Source: Acheta domesticus
Taxonomy: Eukaryota > Arthropoda > Insecta > Orthoptera > Gryllidae
Length of the DNA: 64,000 nucleotides
Reading direction: 5' to 3'
Assembly (NCBI GenBank): GCA_031308135.1
Contig: JAHLJT010004567.1
Location: forward strand, 135,856,991-135,920,990
Shown: piece after piece, positions 43,786 through 54,939 of the stretch
Layout: each line of letters begins with the position of its first letter
Position numbering within the stretch: position 1 is the first letter of the stretch
Position numbers and translations under genes: made by a program
Notes under the pieces: model-generated
Told to the model about the DNA's origin: nothing
Database searches by the model: none
The model's input: only the letters and a program-made list of their open reading frames with translations

Positions 43786-45630
43786 ATGCAGGATTTGTTT
43801 TTCAAATTATCAGGAGCTACAATTTTCTCTAAACTAGATTTGGACCAGGCATATACCCAACTACAGGTCAACGAAGAAGCTTCAAAACTGCTGATTATAA
43901 ACACCATTAAAGGGTTGTTTACAGTACATCACATGCCACTTGGAATTTCTGCAGCGCCGGGAATTTTTCAACGTCTCATCGAAGGACTACTGGCTGATAT
44001 CGATGGCGTGGCAATTCTTTTGGATGACATATTCATTTCCGGTAAGACACGAGAGGAGCACGATGAACGGGTACGGCTAGTTTTAAATCGGTTGCACAAA
44101 TATGGCTTAAAGCTGAACAAATGCCAACTCTATGTTACCGAAGAGGAATTTTTGGGATACAGAATCGGCAAGGCAGGCATACACCCGACAGAAAGTAAGG
44201 TTGACGCAAAAAAGCAAGCACCACTTCCAAAGAATAAGGCGCTGTTAGGCGTTATTAACTTCTACGATAGATTTTTGAAACAACAGGCGACACTGTTCGA
44301 GCCACTGTACAGACTCTTGCACCAAGGAGTAGAATGGGAATGGACCCAGAAACACACGGAAGCAGTTCAAAAGGTGAAAGACTTTCTGACTCGCCAACTG
44401 TTACTCACCCATTACGATGGATCGCGACCTCTTACCTTGGCTTGTGACGCATCACCCTATGGAGTGGCAGCGGTTCTCTCTCAAGTCGAGGCAGACGGAC
44501 AAGAACGACCCATAGCTTTCAAGTCTCGTACACTTTCCGAAACAGAGAAAAAATATGCTCAAATTGACAAAGAGGCGCTCTCCTTTATTTTTGGAGTAGA
44601 TAAGTTCCATAAATACATTTTTGAAAGATCAGGTTTGCAATTTATTACTGATCATAAGACCTTATTAGGTATATTTAAACAAGGTTCTGTAACTTCTGAA
44701 CACTTGTCTCCCCGAATGCTACGATGGGCACTCATTCTCAGTGCTTACGATTATCAATTTGTGTACAGGCAAGGTCGTCATCATGGAAACGCGGATGCGT
44801 TTTCTCGTTTACCACTTCCTCACCGAGCAGAAGAAGATACTTCCGGGATTGTTGGAATTCATCTATTGGAAGTGCATAATGGACCAGTCACTCATACAGA
44901 AGTTGCCAAAAAGACTGCAAAAGATTCCGTGTTGAAGCAGGTCTACAAATTCGTTTGCGAAGGTTGGCCGAATAATACACCCGGAAGGTTAAAACCATTT
45001 TGGAATTGCAGAGACAAATTATCAGTTCAACAAGGATGTGTACTGTATGGTGATCCTGTGGTAGTTCCAGAGGTCCTACAGGATTCCGTGCTAGAGGCAA
45101 TACATGCATCACACCAAGGAATAGTACGTACGAAAGCAGCAGCTCGTTCGTATGTATGGTGGCCGGGTCTTAGCAAGGATGTGGAACGATTAGTGCACAA
45201 GTGCCGTGTTTGTCAAGAGGAGCGAAGTAATCCACCAAACTCTCCACCAGTTCCATGGCCAGAAGCAGCACAGTCTTGGGAAAGGGTACATTACGACTAC
45301 GCAGGACCAATAGATGGTCAAGTTTTCTTGACGTTAGTTGATGCATTTTCGAGATTCCCGGTCATCAAATTGGTACTATCGATGTCAGCTGCTGTGTTGG
45401 TCAGAACATCAAGAGAGATTTTCGCAGACTATGGACCACCCGTGGGCGTCGTTTCAGACAACGGTGCTCAATTAACGTCTAAAGAATTTCGTAATTTCTT
45501 GACCGGAAATGGTACTAAATTTCTGAATACACCGCCGTTTCATCCAGCATCTAATGGATTAGTGGAACGAACTGTGCGTTCATTCAAAGAGCAACTGAGA
45601 AAACTGAGGGAGATTGGCCCACACGTCTAG
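43786..45630 (+). CDS. Pol: reverse transcriptase, RNase H and integrase
   Basis: 614 codons in the same phase as the fragments upstream. RT: FSKLDLDQAYTQLQV near residue 15 and the catalytic LLDD at 78-81 (family usually YLDD). RNase H: LACDASPYGVAAVLSQ (about 214), KEALSFIFGVDKFHKYIF and TDHKTLLGIF (about 290). Linker GNADAFSRLP. Integrase: HASHQG...CRVC zinc finger (about 441-470), then catalytic D in YDYAGP, D in VVSDNGAQLTS and E in SNGLVERT. The products in active relatives copy the RNA into DNA and insert it. The frame ends at TAG 45628-45630 after a one-base shift near 45610. The first ATG is not the true start. Confidence 0.92.
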   Translation: MQDLFFKLSGATIFSKLDLDQAYTQLQVNEEASKLLIINTIKGLFTVHHMPLGISAAPGIFQRLIEGLLADIDGVAILLDDIFISGKTREEHDERVRLVLNRLHKYGLKLNKCQLYVTEEEFLGYRIGKAGIHPTESKVDAKKQAPLPKNKALLGVINFYDRFLKQQATLFEPLYRLLHQGVEWEWTQKHTEAVQKVKDFLTRQLLLTHYDGSRPLTLACDASPYGVAAVLSQVEADGQERPIAFKSRTLSETEKKYAQIDKEALSFIFGVDKFHKYIFERSGLQFITDHKTLLGIFKQGSVTSEHLSPRMLRWALILSAYDYQFVYRQGRHHGNADAFSRLPLPHRAEEDTSGIVGIHLLEVHNGPVTHTEVAKKTAKDSVLKQVYKFVCEGWPNNTPGRLKPFWNCRDKLSVQQGCVLYGDPVVVPEVLQDSVLEAIHASHQGIVRTKAAARSYVWWPGLSKDVERLVHKCRVCQEERSNPPNSPPVPWPEAAQSWERVHYDYAGPIDGQVFLTLVDAFSRFPVIKLVLSMSAAVLVRTSREIFADYGPPVGVVSDNGAQLTSKEFRNFLTGNGTKFLNTPPFHPASNGLVERTVRSFKEQLRKLREIGPHV

Positions 45631-45647
45631 CCACGGTTTTTTTTTCG

Positions 45648-46274
45648 ATGCGAACTACATTATGTACAGTTACCAATCGTACAGATGCTGACATGTTCTA
45701 CGCCCATTTGAATGTTCGTACGCAGTTGAGTGTATTTAAACCAAATCCACATGAAAAGGAACAAGTAAACAAGGTTTTAGAAATCAGGCGCTTTAATATC
45801 GGGGTTCTAGTACGGTTCAGAGATTACCGAACATCACAACCGAAATGGTCTCCGGGGCAAAGCTCTGGCGTGAAAGGAGAGAGTGTCTATGAAGTTCTCG
45901 ACCAAGATGGACTGAAACATACGACAAGCATAAACCAGATAATTTCAAGACTGCAAATGGACGCTGAAACCACGTCGGATTTGGAACCTGACGAACTTCG
46001 TCAAGAGACATATGACTACGTAGAAGAGATACCTCTCACACGATTAAATTCCTTTCCGCAGTCTCTTCCTGTTCCACAGTTAAATAACACTAATTTAGCC
46101 TTTGTTTCTGACGTTCCGGAGCTAAATCCTGATCCGGAACCGAACCTGATTCAAGGTCTCAATGATGATTCCGGAAAAAAGGACAGCGATGAAGCTGAAG
46201 ACGGATCTAATGTTCAACAGATAGGGGAGGAGGGATTGCAACCAAGAACAGCGGAACTGCAAGTAAAACGATGA
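45648..46274 (+). CDS. Pol C-terminal part in shifted frame
   Basis: 208 codons. It starts with MRTTLCTVTNRT and LNVRTQLSVFKPN, the normal continuation of integrase after the WPTRLA-type stretch, and then a basic patch with YRTSQPKWSPG. A weakly conserved acidic tail follows. Another shift near 46270 moves the last RRNRRPVDRF-type motif into a different frame that ends at TAG 46354-46356. Confidence 0.85.
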   Translation: MRTTLCTVTNRTDADMFYAHLNVRTQLSVFKPNPHEKEQVNKVLEIRRFNIGVLVRFRDYRTSQPKWSPGQSSGVKGESVYEVLDQDGLKHTTSINQIISRLQMDAETTSDLEPDELRQETYDYVEEIPLTRLNSFPQSLPVPQLNNTNLAFVSDVPELNPDPEPNLIQGLNDDSGKKDSDEAEDGSNVQQIGEEGLQPRTAELQVKR

Positions 46275-46353
46275 TCTAATTCGAGAAATGAAACTAGGAA
46301 GGCCTAGACGAAATCGTCGACCTGTAGATCGTTTCGGAGTTTATATTAAAATA

Positions 46354-46367
46354 TAGTAGGGGAGGAG
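46354..46367 (+). other. Polypurine tract
   Basis: AGTAGGGGAGGAG directly before the TG start of the LTR. In retrotransposons this tract primes plus-strand synthesis. Confidence 0.8.
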
Positions 46368-46610
46368 TGTTGTGTCCTCAGCTAAGTTTGCGGTGTATTT
46401 TGGTGACACGCGCATCTTTTGGTGATCGTCAATTGTCGTTGTGTTGGCGTTACCATTACAACGTACCATTACAACATTCCATTACAACGTTGATAGCTAA
46501 AATTACGTGTCTGTTAAAATGTGTGTTTCATGTATCGCCGATTGAGATAATAAATTCATTGTATTGTGGTACAATATTAATTGATTGTATTGTGATACTG
46601 CAACGGAACA
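46368..46610 (+). repeat. 3' LTR (243 bp)
   Basis: Starts TGTTGTGTCC next to the polypurine tract and ends GGAACA, giving TGTT...AACA inverted ends. A polyadenylation-like ATAATAAATTC lies near 46544. The right end is inferred from the end motif, since no second LTR is available for comparison. Confidence 0.65.
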
Positions 46611-47280
46611 TGCCATCTCTCGACATGCCGGCACTAACCAACCTTTGATGGGCTAGGGCGGATATACCCCACGAGAATCAAATGCTTCTGGCGTGGGTGT
46701 CACCAGGACGTCACGGCGCTCCAGTCACCGCCTCGTCGCCAGGCCCTGCCGGTTGTTTATCAAAATATTTTCTTTTATAGGATGCTCCCTCCCTAGGAAA
46801 TCCTACATGGTTTAGTGACCAGGGAAAATCACAATCCACAAATGCTTTATATCTCATTCATTAACCAAAATTGATTACATAACATTACAACATGCAGCGG
46901 GCAAACCACTGCTTTGCCCTACACTGCCTGTACACATTACACCTAAGAGAGATTTCGATAATCCTATTTCCAGCTGGATTTACCTAAACATTCTCTTAAG
47001 ATTTTCATTACTACTTAAATTAGTGTGGCATTACTTATTGCCTTTCACATAAAAGCACATGTACACTGACTCTTTCGATAAAGAAAAAGACTGATTTTAA
47101 CAAAGTTACTTATTGTTCTGGTTTAGATGCATGTAAGCATCGTATTCTATTTTAAATTCTGTTTAGAACGACCCTTTGAACATGAAAGAAAGACCAAATC
47201 CAAATCTAGAATTGTCCTCATTAGCCTCTCCTATTTCTGCTAATACCTTGTATTTTTACAGCACTGTGTCAAAGTTTACA
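46611..47280. other. Non-coding stretch
   Basis: GC-richer part at 46640-46750 looks like an old repeat; otherwise nothing recognised. Confidence 0.4.
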
Positions 47281-47530
47281 GGTACTCACTCTCGTTTGCT
47301 GCATGGCGGTGAAATACCGTTACACCTCCCCCTCTCGCGCGCGTTCCGGAGACCTCCCGTTCGCCCACTAGCAGCCGGGAAGGGCGTAGCGATGACCTCG
47401 CTGTCTTCACGGCCGCTCGAACAAATGGAAGCCTCGGCGAGCCTGTGGGGTAGCGGCGGGCCCGATGGCGACCTCGGGATGCAACGGTGAATTGCACCGC
47501 GGCGCCTCTCGTACTCGCTGTATTCCACGT
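47281..47530. other. GC-rich patch, possible - strand exon
   Basis: GC-rich between AT-rich flanks. On the - strand an open frame ends near AACGAGAGTGAGTACC at 47279-47295, which contains a good splice-donor-like GTGAGT. The peptide (Arg/Ser/Pro-rich) is not recognised. Evidence is too weak to call an exon. Confidence 0.25.
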
Positions 47531-47839
47531 CACGTACCAACTTCTCGGCTGTACCTTCTTCTTCTATCTTCTCCCTTCTTCTTTCTTCGTTCTCCTTCAA
47601 TGCGAATTACACGTCAGTTCAGAAAGTTCAGACGTCTTTAATTTCCTTCCTCACAAACCCATTCCGGACAACAGTTCATTAAATAATTCTTGATTTGAAC
47701 ATCGGGCTCGTTTCACTTTGCTCCCGTGCACTTTGAAAGTTCTGGTGGCGTTGGAAGTTGTGAATTACGCACCGACTCACGTTGTACTTGGTCATGAATT
47801 CTGTTTTAGAACAAAACTGCTCCTAGCGGATATCGCATC

Positions 47840-48035
47840 TCGTCGTTAACTTTTTTCTAAAAGCAACGTTTCACGTCGTCGAAAACTTGTTCTAGAAGAA
47901 ACATTCTACACGTCTCGCCTCGTCGACAACTTTTCCTAGAAGAAACGTCCTACACGTCTCACCTAGTCGACAACTTTTTCTAGAAGACCCGTCTTGCCTC
48001 GTCGGAAACTCTTTCTAGAAGACCAAAATTCTACA
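47840..48035 (+). repeat. Minisatellite with 35-44 bp unit
   Basis: Five imperfect copies of a unit containing TCGTCGACAACTTTTTCTAG followed by AAGAAACGTCCTACACGTCT. Units are 44 bp in the centre and about 35 bp at the edges. Confidence 0.85.
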
Positions 48036-48399
48036 TCGGTTACCAGGCTGCCTCTGTCCTACTCTCCTCGCGTGACCTACGCCGACCAATGGCTATCGTG
48101 GGATTTTCGGCCCTCTCCTCATTGGCGACCATCGGTTCCGGTTGTAGGCTTCGAAATTATTCGACGCCTTCGTCATCCGCTGACGTCGACGGCGCGCGGC
48201 TTTCAAAGCTGCCTGCGCCTTATGGTGTTCGGGCTGGTTGTAGATTTATTATGGGACGAATGGATTTCGTCCATTTTCGTCTCAATACAATAGAACATGT
48301 TTGAATTTTCGGAACACTTCATTTGAAGTCATTTGAAGAACATTAATTTACAAATACAATAGTGTTTACAATTTGTTGGAAATGTGCATATTAGCGATG
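48036..48399. other. Non-coding stretch
   Basis: GC-moderate to about 48250, then AT-rich. Overlapping open frames show no domain. Confidence 0.4.
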
Positions 48400-51140
48400 T
48401 GACAGAAGTTTCCAAAAAATTACATTTATGTAATTTTTGCAAAAGCAAAATAATACACCAAATTTAACTTTACGTCATATTAAAGAGTGCAATGAGCACT
48501 ATCCGTTCGAAAAGTTTGAAGATAAAATTTGGAACAATTTTTGAGAAAATTGTGTTAGAGTGTTTCTGAAAATGCAAAATTTTGAGCTAGTTTTTCAAGA
48601 AAAGTGAGTTCTCCAGAAAATTTACTAGACATTAAAAGCAAATGTACTCGTAAATACAATAATGTAAACAAATCGCCAATAATGTAAATATTACCACAAA
48701 TGAACACTACTTCAAATACTTTGAAACGGGGAAAGCAATACCATGCATGACTAAACAAAATTTTAACTATAAACAATTAAAAAATTATAAATGCATTTTA
48801 TAGTTTTATCATTTATTGTCAAATTTTACGTAAACTTGTCAAATACTTATGAATGTTCTTCACTTTGGGCACAAACAGCAAGCGAAGGATTTCAGTAATA
48901 AAATTATTCGAAAAATACACATGAAATAAACTCAAAACGTAAATAATACACTACGCTGACCCTAAATCCACAACACTAATATGTATTTTGACTGATACAC
49001 ACACATTTACATAATATTTCATTCTAAATTCATTACCGTGTTCATTTTCTGAATCGAGAAATAAACACACTTTGTTTAATAACAACTTTCTTGTCATGGT
49101 AACCAATTAAAATTTAAAATCACTGTCCCTCTTTGACCGAATACAACAGGTGGAAAAAATCACATTTGTGGGAATCTTTACAACAATTCGAGAAAATGTT
49201 ATAAATCAAAATATTTAGAAAACTTTTCAGTTGACGCGATCGTTTACTTCTCGTTTCAGTGCAATGCATACTTTTCATTTTGTGTGTGATTAAACAACAC
49301 CTACTATTTTCAGCATTATTTTAATTTTGGGGCCCGAAATCAAGCTTCTAGAATATGAGAGAGAATTAAACTCTTTGCCATTGTTGAGAATTTCGGCGAA
49401 AAATGTTCAATAGTGTTTGAGAACATTTCGTTCGAACATTTCAGAAAATTTGCCAATTTTGTTTCTTTATTATGGACCACTTATGGACATTTAAAAAACC
49501 GTCATTGGAGATACATTAAAGCTTATGTGTAAAGATACGCACTAAACAATTAAACACATCTATAATGTAAATTTTGAGAGTGAGAGACAAATCAAAAATT
49601 TTACATTTTTGTAATTTTTGAAAAAAACAACGTGTAGACCAGTATGACGTTTATGTTATCTGATAGAGTATATTTAGCACTATCTTCGCCAAAAGTTTAA
49701 AGAAAAAATTGGAGCCGTTTTTGAGAAAATCAATTTTTTAAAATTGCACATATTTCACGAAATATTGCGCGAAAAATACTACAATTTTCAAAAAAATGTA
49801 CATGACCTTAAAGAAAGAACTTACTATCAAGAAAAAAATTTATTTGAAGGAAAAATCTCTATCTTCAATTTTGTAGTTGGAGAAAGACGACAAAAAAAAT
49901 CAAACTTTCTCAATTTTCGAAAATTCAGTTATTCGTGAAAATCGGACCTATGCCACCTTAATAAATGTATTTTACTCTATTCGTACAAGAAATTTAAAGA
50001 AACAATTTGGAACCGTTTTTGAGAAAATTTTGAAAATTCCCAGGGGCTTCATGTGAAGTACCCCCAAATTTTAAAGAATCTTTTTCAAAATCTCAAAGCT
50101 TTGACTAGAACCAGATCGACCGGGGAATATCAATTTTGGAAGAAATCGTACGTATGGTTTAGGCGATAGCAGTGTTCACAGACGGACAGACAGACCGACG
50201 TTTTCCTTTCAATTGGTTTTTCGGTATCAAGGTCCCACAAATGAGGGTTTCTGGCTACACCACGTGTTAAGGGATTTTTTTCTTAATTGAGCAACAAGTT
50301 TTATCCACTTTTTCGTTTTGACGGCCCTGCAATGAATTTTTTTCCGCCAAAAATTCGCCATTTTTTCGCGCAGCATTACATAACTTTCCCTGCCCTCTCT
50401 AGTCAAAGCTTTGAGAATTTTTTGGCGTTTTTCTCCCACTACAAAATTGAAGATAGAGATTTTTTCTTCAAATAAAATGTGCTCTCCAAAGTGAGTTCTT
50501 TGTTTAAGGTCAGGTACAATGTTTTGAACATTTTAGTAGTTTTCGCGCAACATTGCGTGCAATATGTGCAATTTTAAAAAATTATAAAAACTAGGTCTTG
50601 TCAAAAATAGGTCCAAATTGTTTCTTTTAACTTTTGGTAGGGATAGTGCTAAATGTAACCTATGAGATGACATAAACGCCACATTGCTGTATTCTTTTGT
50701 TTTTTCAAAAATTGCAAAAATGTAATTTTTTTGACTTGTCTCTCACGTCGTTAATATTTACACTAGGGGCGAATTGTTCACACTATTATATTTATGAGTA
50801 CATGTGCTTTAAATAATGTCAAGTAAAGTTTCACGAAAACACAAACGTTTTCTGTGAAAACTAGCTCGAATTTCCGTATTTTCAGAAACGCTCAAATGCC
50901 ATTTTCTCATAAATGACTAAAAAAAACTCTTCAAACTTTACGATCGGATAGTGCTAATTGCATATCCGATGCATATATATGACGTAAAGTTTATTTTGAG
51001 GATTTTTTTTGTTTTTACAAATATTACATATATGTAATTTTTTTAAAGGATCTCTCACATCTTTAATATTCACATTACCAGCAATTTGTAAACATTATTA
51101 TTTGGGAGTGTAATTGCTTCAAATAACTTCAAATAAAGTA
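48400..51140. repeat. Palindromic array of family X units
   Basis: A unit of roughly 320 bp recurs: near 48400-48720 on the + strand, and near 50780-51100 on the - strand, followed there by the start of another unit (50390-50780). Each unit has a GTGAGAGAC-like start, an ATTACATATATGTAAT-type palindrome, TTTACGTCAT, GCACTATCC, a TTGAGAAAAT tract and the end ACTCATAAATATAAT. The stretch 49575-50115 pairs with the reverse complement of 50395-50760. The centre (50130-50280) has the GACGGACAGACAGACCGACG block. No protein is encoded. Confidence 0.75.
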
Positions 51141-52053
51141 TTTTGAAAACTCAAATATTTTCTGTGAAAATGAGCTTCAAATTTCGCATTTTTTGTAGCG
51201 TGAAAACGCAATTTTCTTTAAAACGGCACGTAATTTTTAAAAGAAAATTACCATTTAGGGATAGTTTTTTGTGTTCTTTAATATTCTAAAATTAATATTT
51301 CGTTCTACCAATAGGAAACCGAAAAATTAAGAAAATGGCAAAAAACTTTTGGCCGTGATAGATGGTAGCTGACAAGAAATAGTATGTGGCAATTCCGAAT
51401 AGCTTGCGAAGACCCAAGGAAATTGAAAACTAATACGGGAAAGTCTATGCCATTCTGTAGCACCACTAGTTACAGTATATAATTCTATATACAGCGTTGA
51501 TTTTTCACGGTTCCCATGGGCTCTATAACCACTCTAATTGGTCAGATTCCTGAGATCGTGCGCTTACTAAAGAGTGTTTAGTAAGTGTAAGAAAATGATT
51601 TATTTTAGCTACGAAACAAGTATATTACCACTGTCAAATCAGTACAATCGACTCATGATTTTCAGTTTTCTGATGTACTAAACGAGACTGAATCATGTTT
51701 GGTGAATCATACCACTTAAATAATTGGATTTACTATATGATATCTTTCTAAACATGTTTATTTTTACTGATTCGTTATTCCTTGGTATTCCTCGATATAC
51801 ACTGCATACCTTACCTAGATTGTGAGGATCGTGGCTACGAGGGAAATATGAAAACAGTTGAATACTGCTGCATGTTCTCTTATGGAGGATATTATGAGAA
51901 AGAATTATGAAAGGGAATTATGGAAGAGAAAAATGGAAAGACGAATCGAGTCAAGCTAACAACTAGTTAATTAGTTAATACGTCATTCTGAATCATTAAA
52001 ATTACCTAAAAAAATAAAACGGTCTTTTGACCCTGAACTCTTATCTCGGGTCT
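51141..52053. other. AT-rich non-coding stretch
   Basis: TGCCATTC...TAGCAC...ACTA at 51450-51470 also occurs at 23708-23724, perhaps a shared family X end. Otherwise nothing recognised. Confidence 0.4.
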
Positions 52054-52830
52054 CAGTGACTATCTCCTATTTCACCAACTCTCTCCACCATCAACGCCCC
52101 ATCCCTTCGGACGGGCCCGCCACCCAACTCCTTGCCTGTCTCACACGAAGAGCGGTGTTGTACTGTTTTGTGCGGTGGTTGCACTGTACGACGCCCCGCG
52201 GCGACTTTAATTTCAACATTACTTCGCCTACTTTAATTCAGGATTCGTTCCCTCTGATGCCCTTCTTAATCTCGCATCTCGCTCAGTCACCATCTCTCAT
52301 TTCATCAACTCTCTCCCCATCAACCGTTCGGACGAGTGTGTCACCGAACTCCATGCCCCTTATCACCTTCTTGAGCCGTGCCGCACGAAGAGTGTCAGGT
52401 AGTAGCATTGCACGCCGCCCCGCGGCGAGTTCATTTTGTCCATTACTTCGCCTACTTTAATTCAAGATTCGTTCCCCCTGATATCTTTCTCAATTCGCAT
52501 CCCACTCGGTCACGATCTCCCATTTCACCAACTCTCTCCTCCGTTCGGACAAGTCTGTTACCCAACTCCTTATTCGTCGTCGCCTCGTTGAGCCGTCCCA
52601 CACGAAGAGCATCAGGTGGTAGCACTGCACGCCGCCCCGCGGGGAGTTCAATTCGTACATTACTTCGCCTACTTCAGTTCAGGATTCGTTCCCCCCTAAT
52701 ACCTTTCTCATCTCACTCAGTCACAATCTCCTATTTCACCAACTCTCTCATCGTCAACCCTTCAGACGGGTATGTCACCCAAGTCCTTGCCCTTCGTCGC
52801 CTTCTTATCCGTCCCACCCGAAAAGCGTCC
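52054..52830 (+). repeat. Tandem repeat, unit 211-230 bp
   Basis: The block CAGTCAC.ATCTCCTATTTC, CACCAACTCTCTC starts at 52054, 52284, 52507 and 52718. Each unit goes on with a TTCGGACG block, CACACGAAGAGC, GCACGCCGCCCCGCGG, ATTACTTCGCCTACTTTAAT and GGATTCGTTCCC. The last unit is truncated and enters the CpG-rich stretch. Open frames across it are repeat products. Confidence 0.9.
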
Positions 52831-53116
52831 GGCGGTTCCACTGCACGCCGCCGTGGAGCGAGTGTCCGAGTGGGAAGGAGGCCGGGCCGGCGCACCTGCG
52901 CGCCGCGGCGCCTATTGGCGGCGTCGGGACGCCCCCGGCGCCCCGCATTAGCGCCGGCGGGACGGCGGCGCGGCGGGTAACGCATGCATTATGGATGAGC
53001 GACGGGCATCGAGGGCTCGCGCACCTAGCCGCTCCGCTCTGCTCCGCTCTGCTCCGCCCAGCTCCGCTCCCGCTTCGGTCCCCGCGCCGCGCGAGCGCTG
53101 ATATATAGTGCATTAG
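52831..53116. other. CpG-rich stretch with TATA-like site
   Basis: Very CpG-rich, with four CTCCGCTCTG/CTCCGCCC-like repeats at 53030-53070. It ends at GATATATAGTGC (53099-53110), which resembles a TATA box placed right after GC-rich DNA on the + strand. No downstream gene was recognised, so promoter function is inference. Confidence 0.35.
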
Positions 53117-53216
53117 CTGTCACGCACAAGGAGCGTCCGCCAATTTATGGCATACCTCTGCCCCTCCCCCGCGTGCCCCGCCCCGCCATGACCCTGCCCC
53201 CGTCCCCGCTCACGCG

Positions 53217-53630
53217 ATCTCACCTGCACCCGGCCCGTTCTGCACCCGTACCGTGTCCTCTCCACACCCTCTCCCCTTCCCCCACTTCCTCCTTTGTTTC
53301 TCTATTGGCCACACTGCCGCTCTCGTCCGTACAACTCCCTCCCACCACCCCGGCGGTGTCACCTGTACCCGGCCTATTTTGCACCGGCACCCAGTCCTCC
53401 CTACGGCCTCTATCTTACCCCCACTTCCGCCTTTGCTTCCCTCCTGTCCGCACTGCCTCTCCCGTTCGTACAATCACACCTACACCCCCGCGGTCTCATA
53501 CGCAGCTAGCCCGTTCTGCGCCCGCACCCACTCCTACCCATCCCCTCACCTGCCCCCCCACATCCGCCTGCACTCCCCGACTTCCTAAACTGTCGCTCCC
53601 GTCTCCTCATTCACCCCTCCTACCCCCGCC
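53217..53630 (+). repeat. C-rich tandem repeat, unit about 137 bp
   Basis: Three units starting at 53217, 53356 and 53492. Each has TCACCTGCACCCGGCCCGTT-like start, GCACCCG, a TTCCCCCACTTCC block and a CGTACAA block before the next unit; the last is diverged. Pro/Ser-rich open frames on both strands derive from it. Confidence 0.8.
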
Positions 53631-54939
53631 ATTCTCCACTCTCATTCCCCCCGATTGCTTCTCCATTCAGCCACTACATCCACTCCCACCTCCACTCCTT
53701 TCAAATGCAGAGAACGTGCTAAAAGGGGTAATACGAGCCAATGTAACCTCTCCTGATTGTTTCATAGACTTCGTGTCAACAAATCAATAACAAACGACGG
53801 AAAATTGTGCCACTATACTTTTAACGTTTCAAATAAACAAATATATATAAGATGAAGACATATTTCATCCAAAACCTGACTATTATTGTAACTGGAGTTC
53901 GTATGTAACGGATGGATATACGTAGACCATCTTATTTCTGTTTGTAGGTTACGTAAATAATTATTTACAATTACAATTCGATGACAATCGTTTACCGTTT
54001 CCTCCTTAGTTACTTGATTTTAAGAAAACCTTGTCATTTATTTTAACATAAGACTATCTGCAACTGCCCAATCCATTGTTCGCCATTAATTCTTGAGGTA
54101 AAAGTAAAATAGAGGAAATTAATTGCGCAAGGCCCATAACCCATTGTTTAAAGTGCTACTCCAGGATTCCCAACTCTGTCAGGGAAACTAAGGGATCCAT
54201 CTATCAAGAGAGGCGATCAATGCTTCCACTAAATCCAGATTCCACAGACGTGCTGTTGATCATACTGAAATTCCAGGCACTCAAATGGATTCGAACTTAA
54301 CATTCTCCAGACAATAAATCTTAAATGTCACGTTGTTGAAACGACCGTAACTTATGGGAACTGTAGGCCATGCGTATTGTAAAACTATTGTCAGCGAAAC
54401 AAATTTCATTTCGTTATTTTGTTAAGTGCATTCCTATAATTTTCTTGTTTTGACCGCAGCAATTAATGTTCCTCAGCAGCTTGTCATTCACCATGCATAT
54501 ACACTACAGATGTACTACGAAAGCGTGATTTAGTATGCAAAAAGTTAGAAGGCGTATTTGCATCATATATCACGAACTTCAACTCACTCTAACTTTACAC
54601 CTCTCATGGATATTCGCGCTTAATTCACAAAGCAGTATTATACTCAATATTTTAAGACCTACTTCAGAGACGTCTCGGAAAACGTCGTTTCATTATTTTA
54701 CTGAAGAAAAGTTCAATCGAAGCCACAAAAGAAAAAAAGGACTAAATGGATTCTCATGAGAGCCATTACCACTGTCTTTTCTATGAAGCGATTTCCCAAT
54801 TTTTCCTCAAAGCCATTCTAGACGTCTGCTGCATTGGGTACTTTCCTTTTGTCCCGAAGATCAATAGCGCTGTGTGCTCCGATAGATAAAGGAAAGGAAT
54901 ATCTAGCAAAAATGATCCCAAGGCGTTCCCACTGAGTGA
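53631..54939. other. AT-rich non-coding stretch
   Basis: Nothing recognised. Confidence 0.45.

Larger units (their letters stand above)
42442..46610 (+). mobile_element. Ty3/gypsy-type LTR retrotransposon, 5'-truncated and decayed
   Basis: Order gag end, two zinc knuckles, protease, RT, RNase H, integrase, tail, polypurine tract, 3' LTR. Integrase after RNase H defines Ty3/gypsy. The two-knuckle gag and the integrase wording suggest the Mag-like group, from memory. There is no 5' LTR or primer-binding site: homology starts inside gag next to unrelated AT-rich DNA. Stops at 43456 and 43735, a frameshift before 45610, another near 46270 and frameshifts in gag make it inactive. No envelope gene is present. 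Confidence 0.92.

Noticed and set aside
42442..46610. Endogenous retrovirus with envelope
   Set aside because: No envelope frame between integrase and LTR; only the usual retrotransposon genes are present.
47286..47600. Possible - strand coding exon with GTGAGT donor
   Set aside because: Donor-like site is good but the peptide is unrecognised and low complexity; kept only as a low-confidence GC-rich patch.
52378..52980. 200-codon + strand frame across the 52-kb array
   Set aside because: It follows the 211-230-bp tandem units and CpG-rich tail; repeats in the peptide mirror the DNA repeat.
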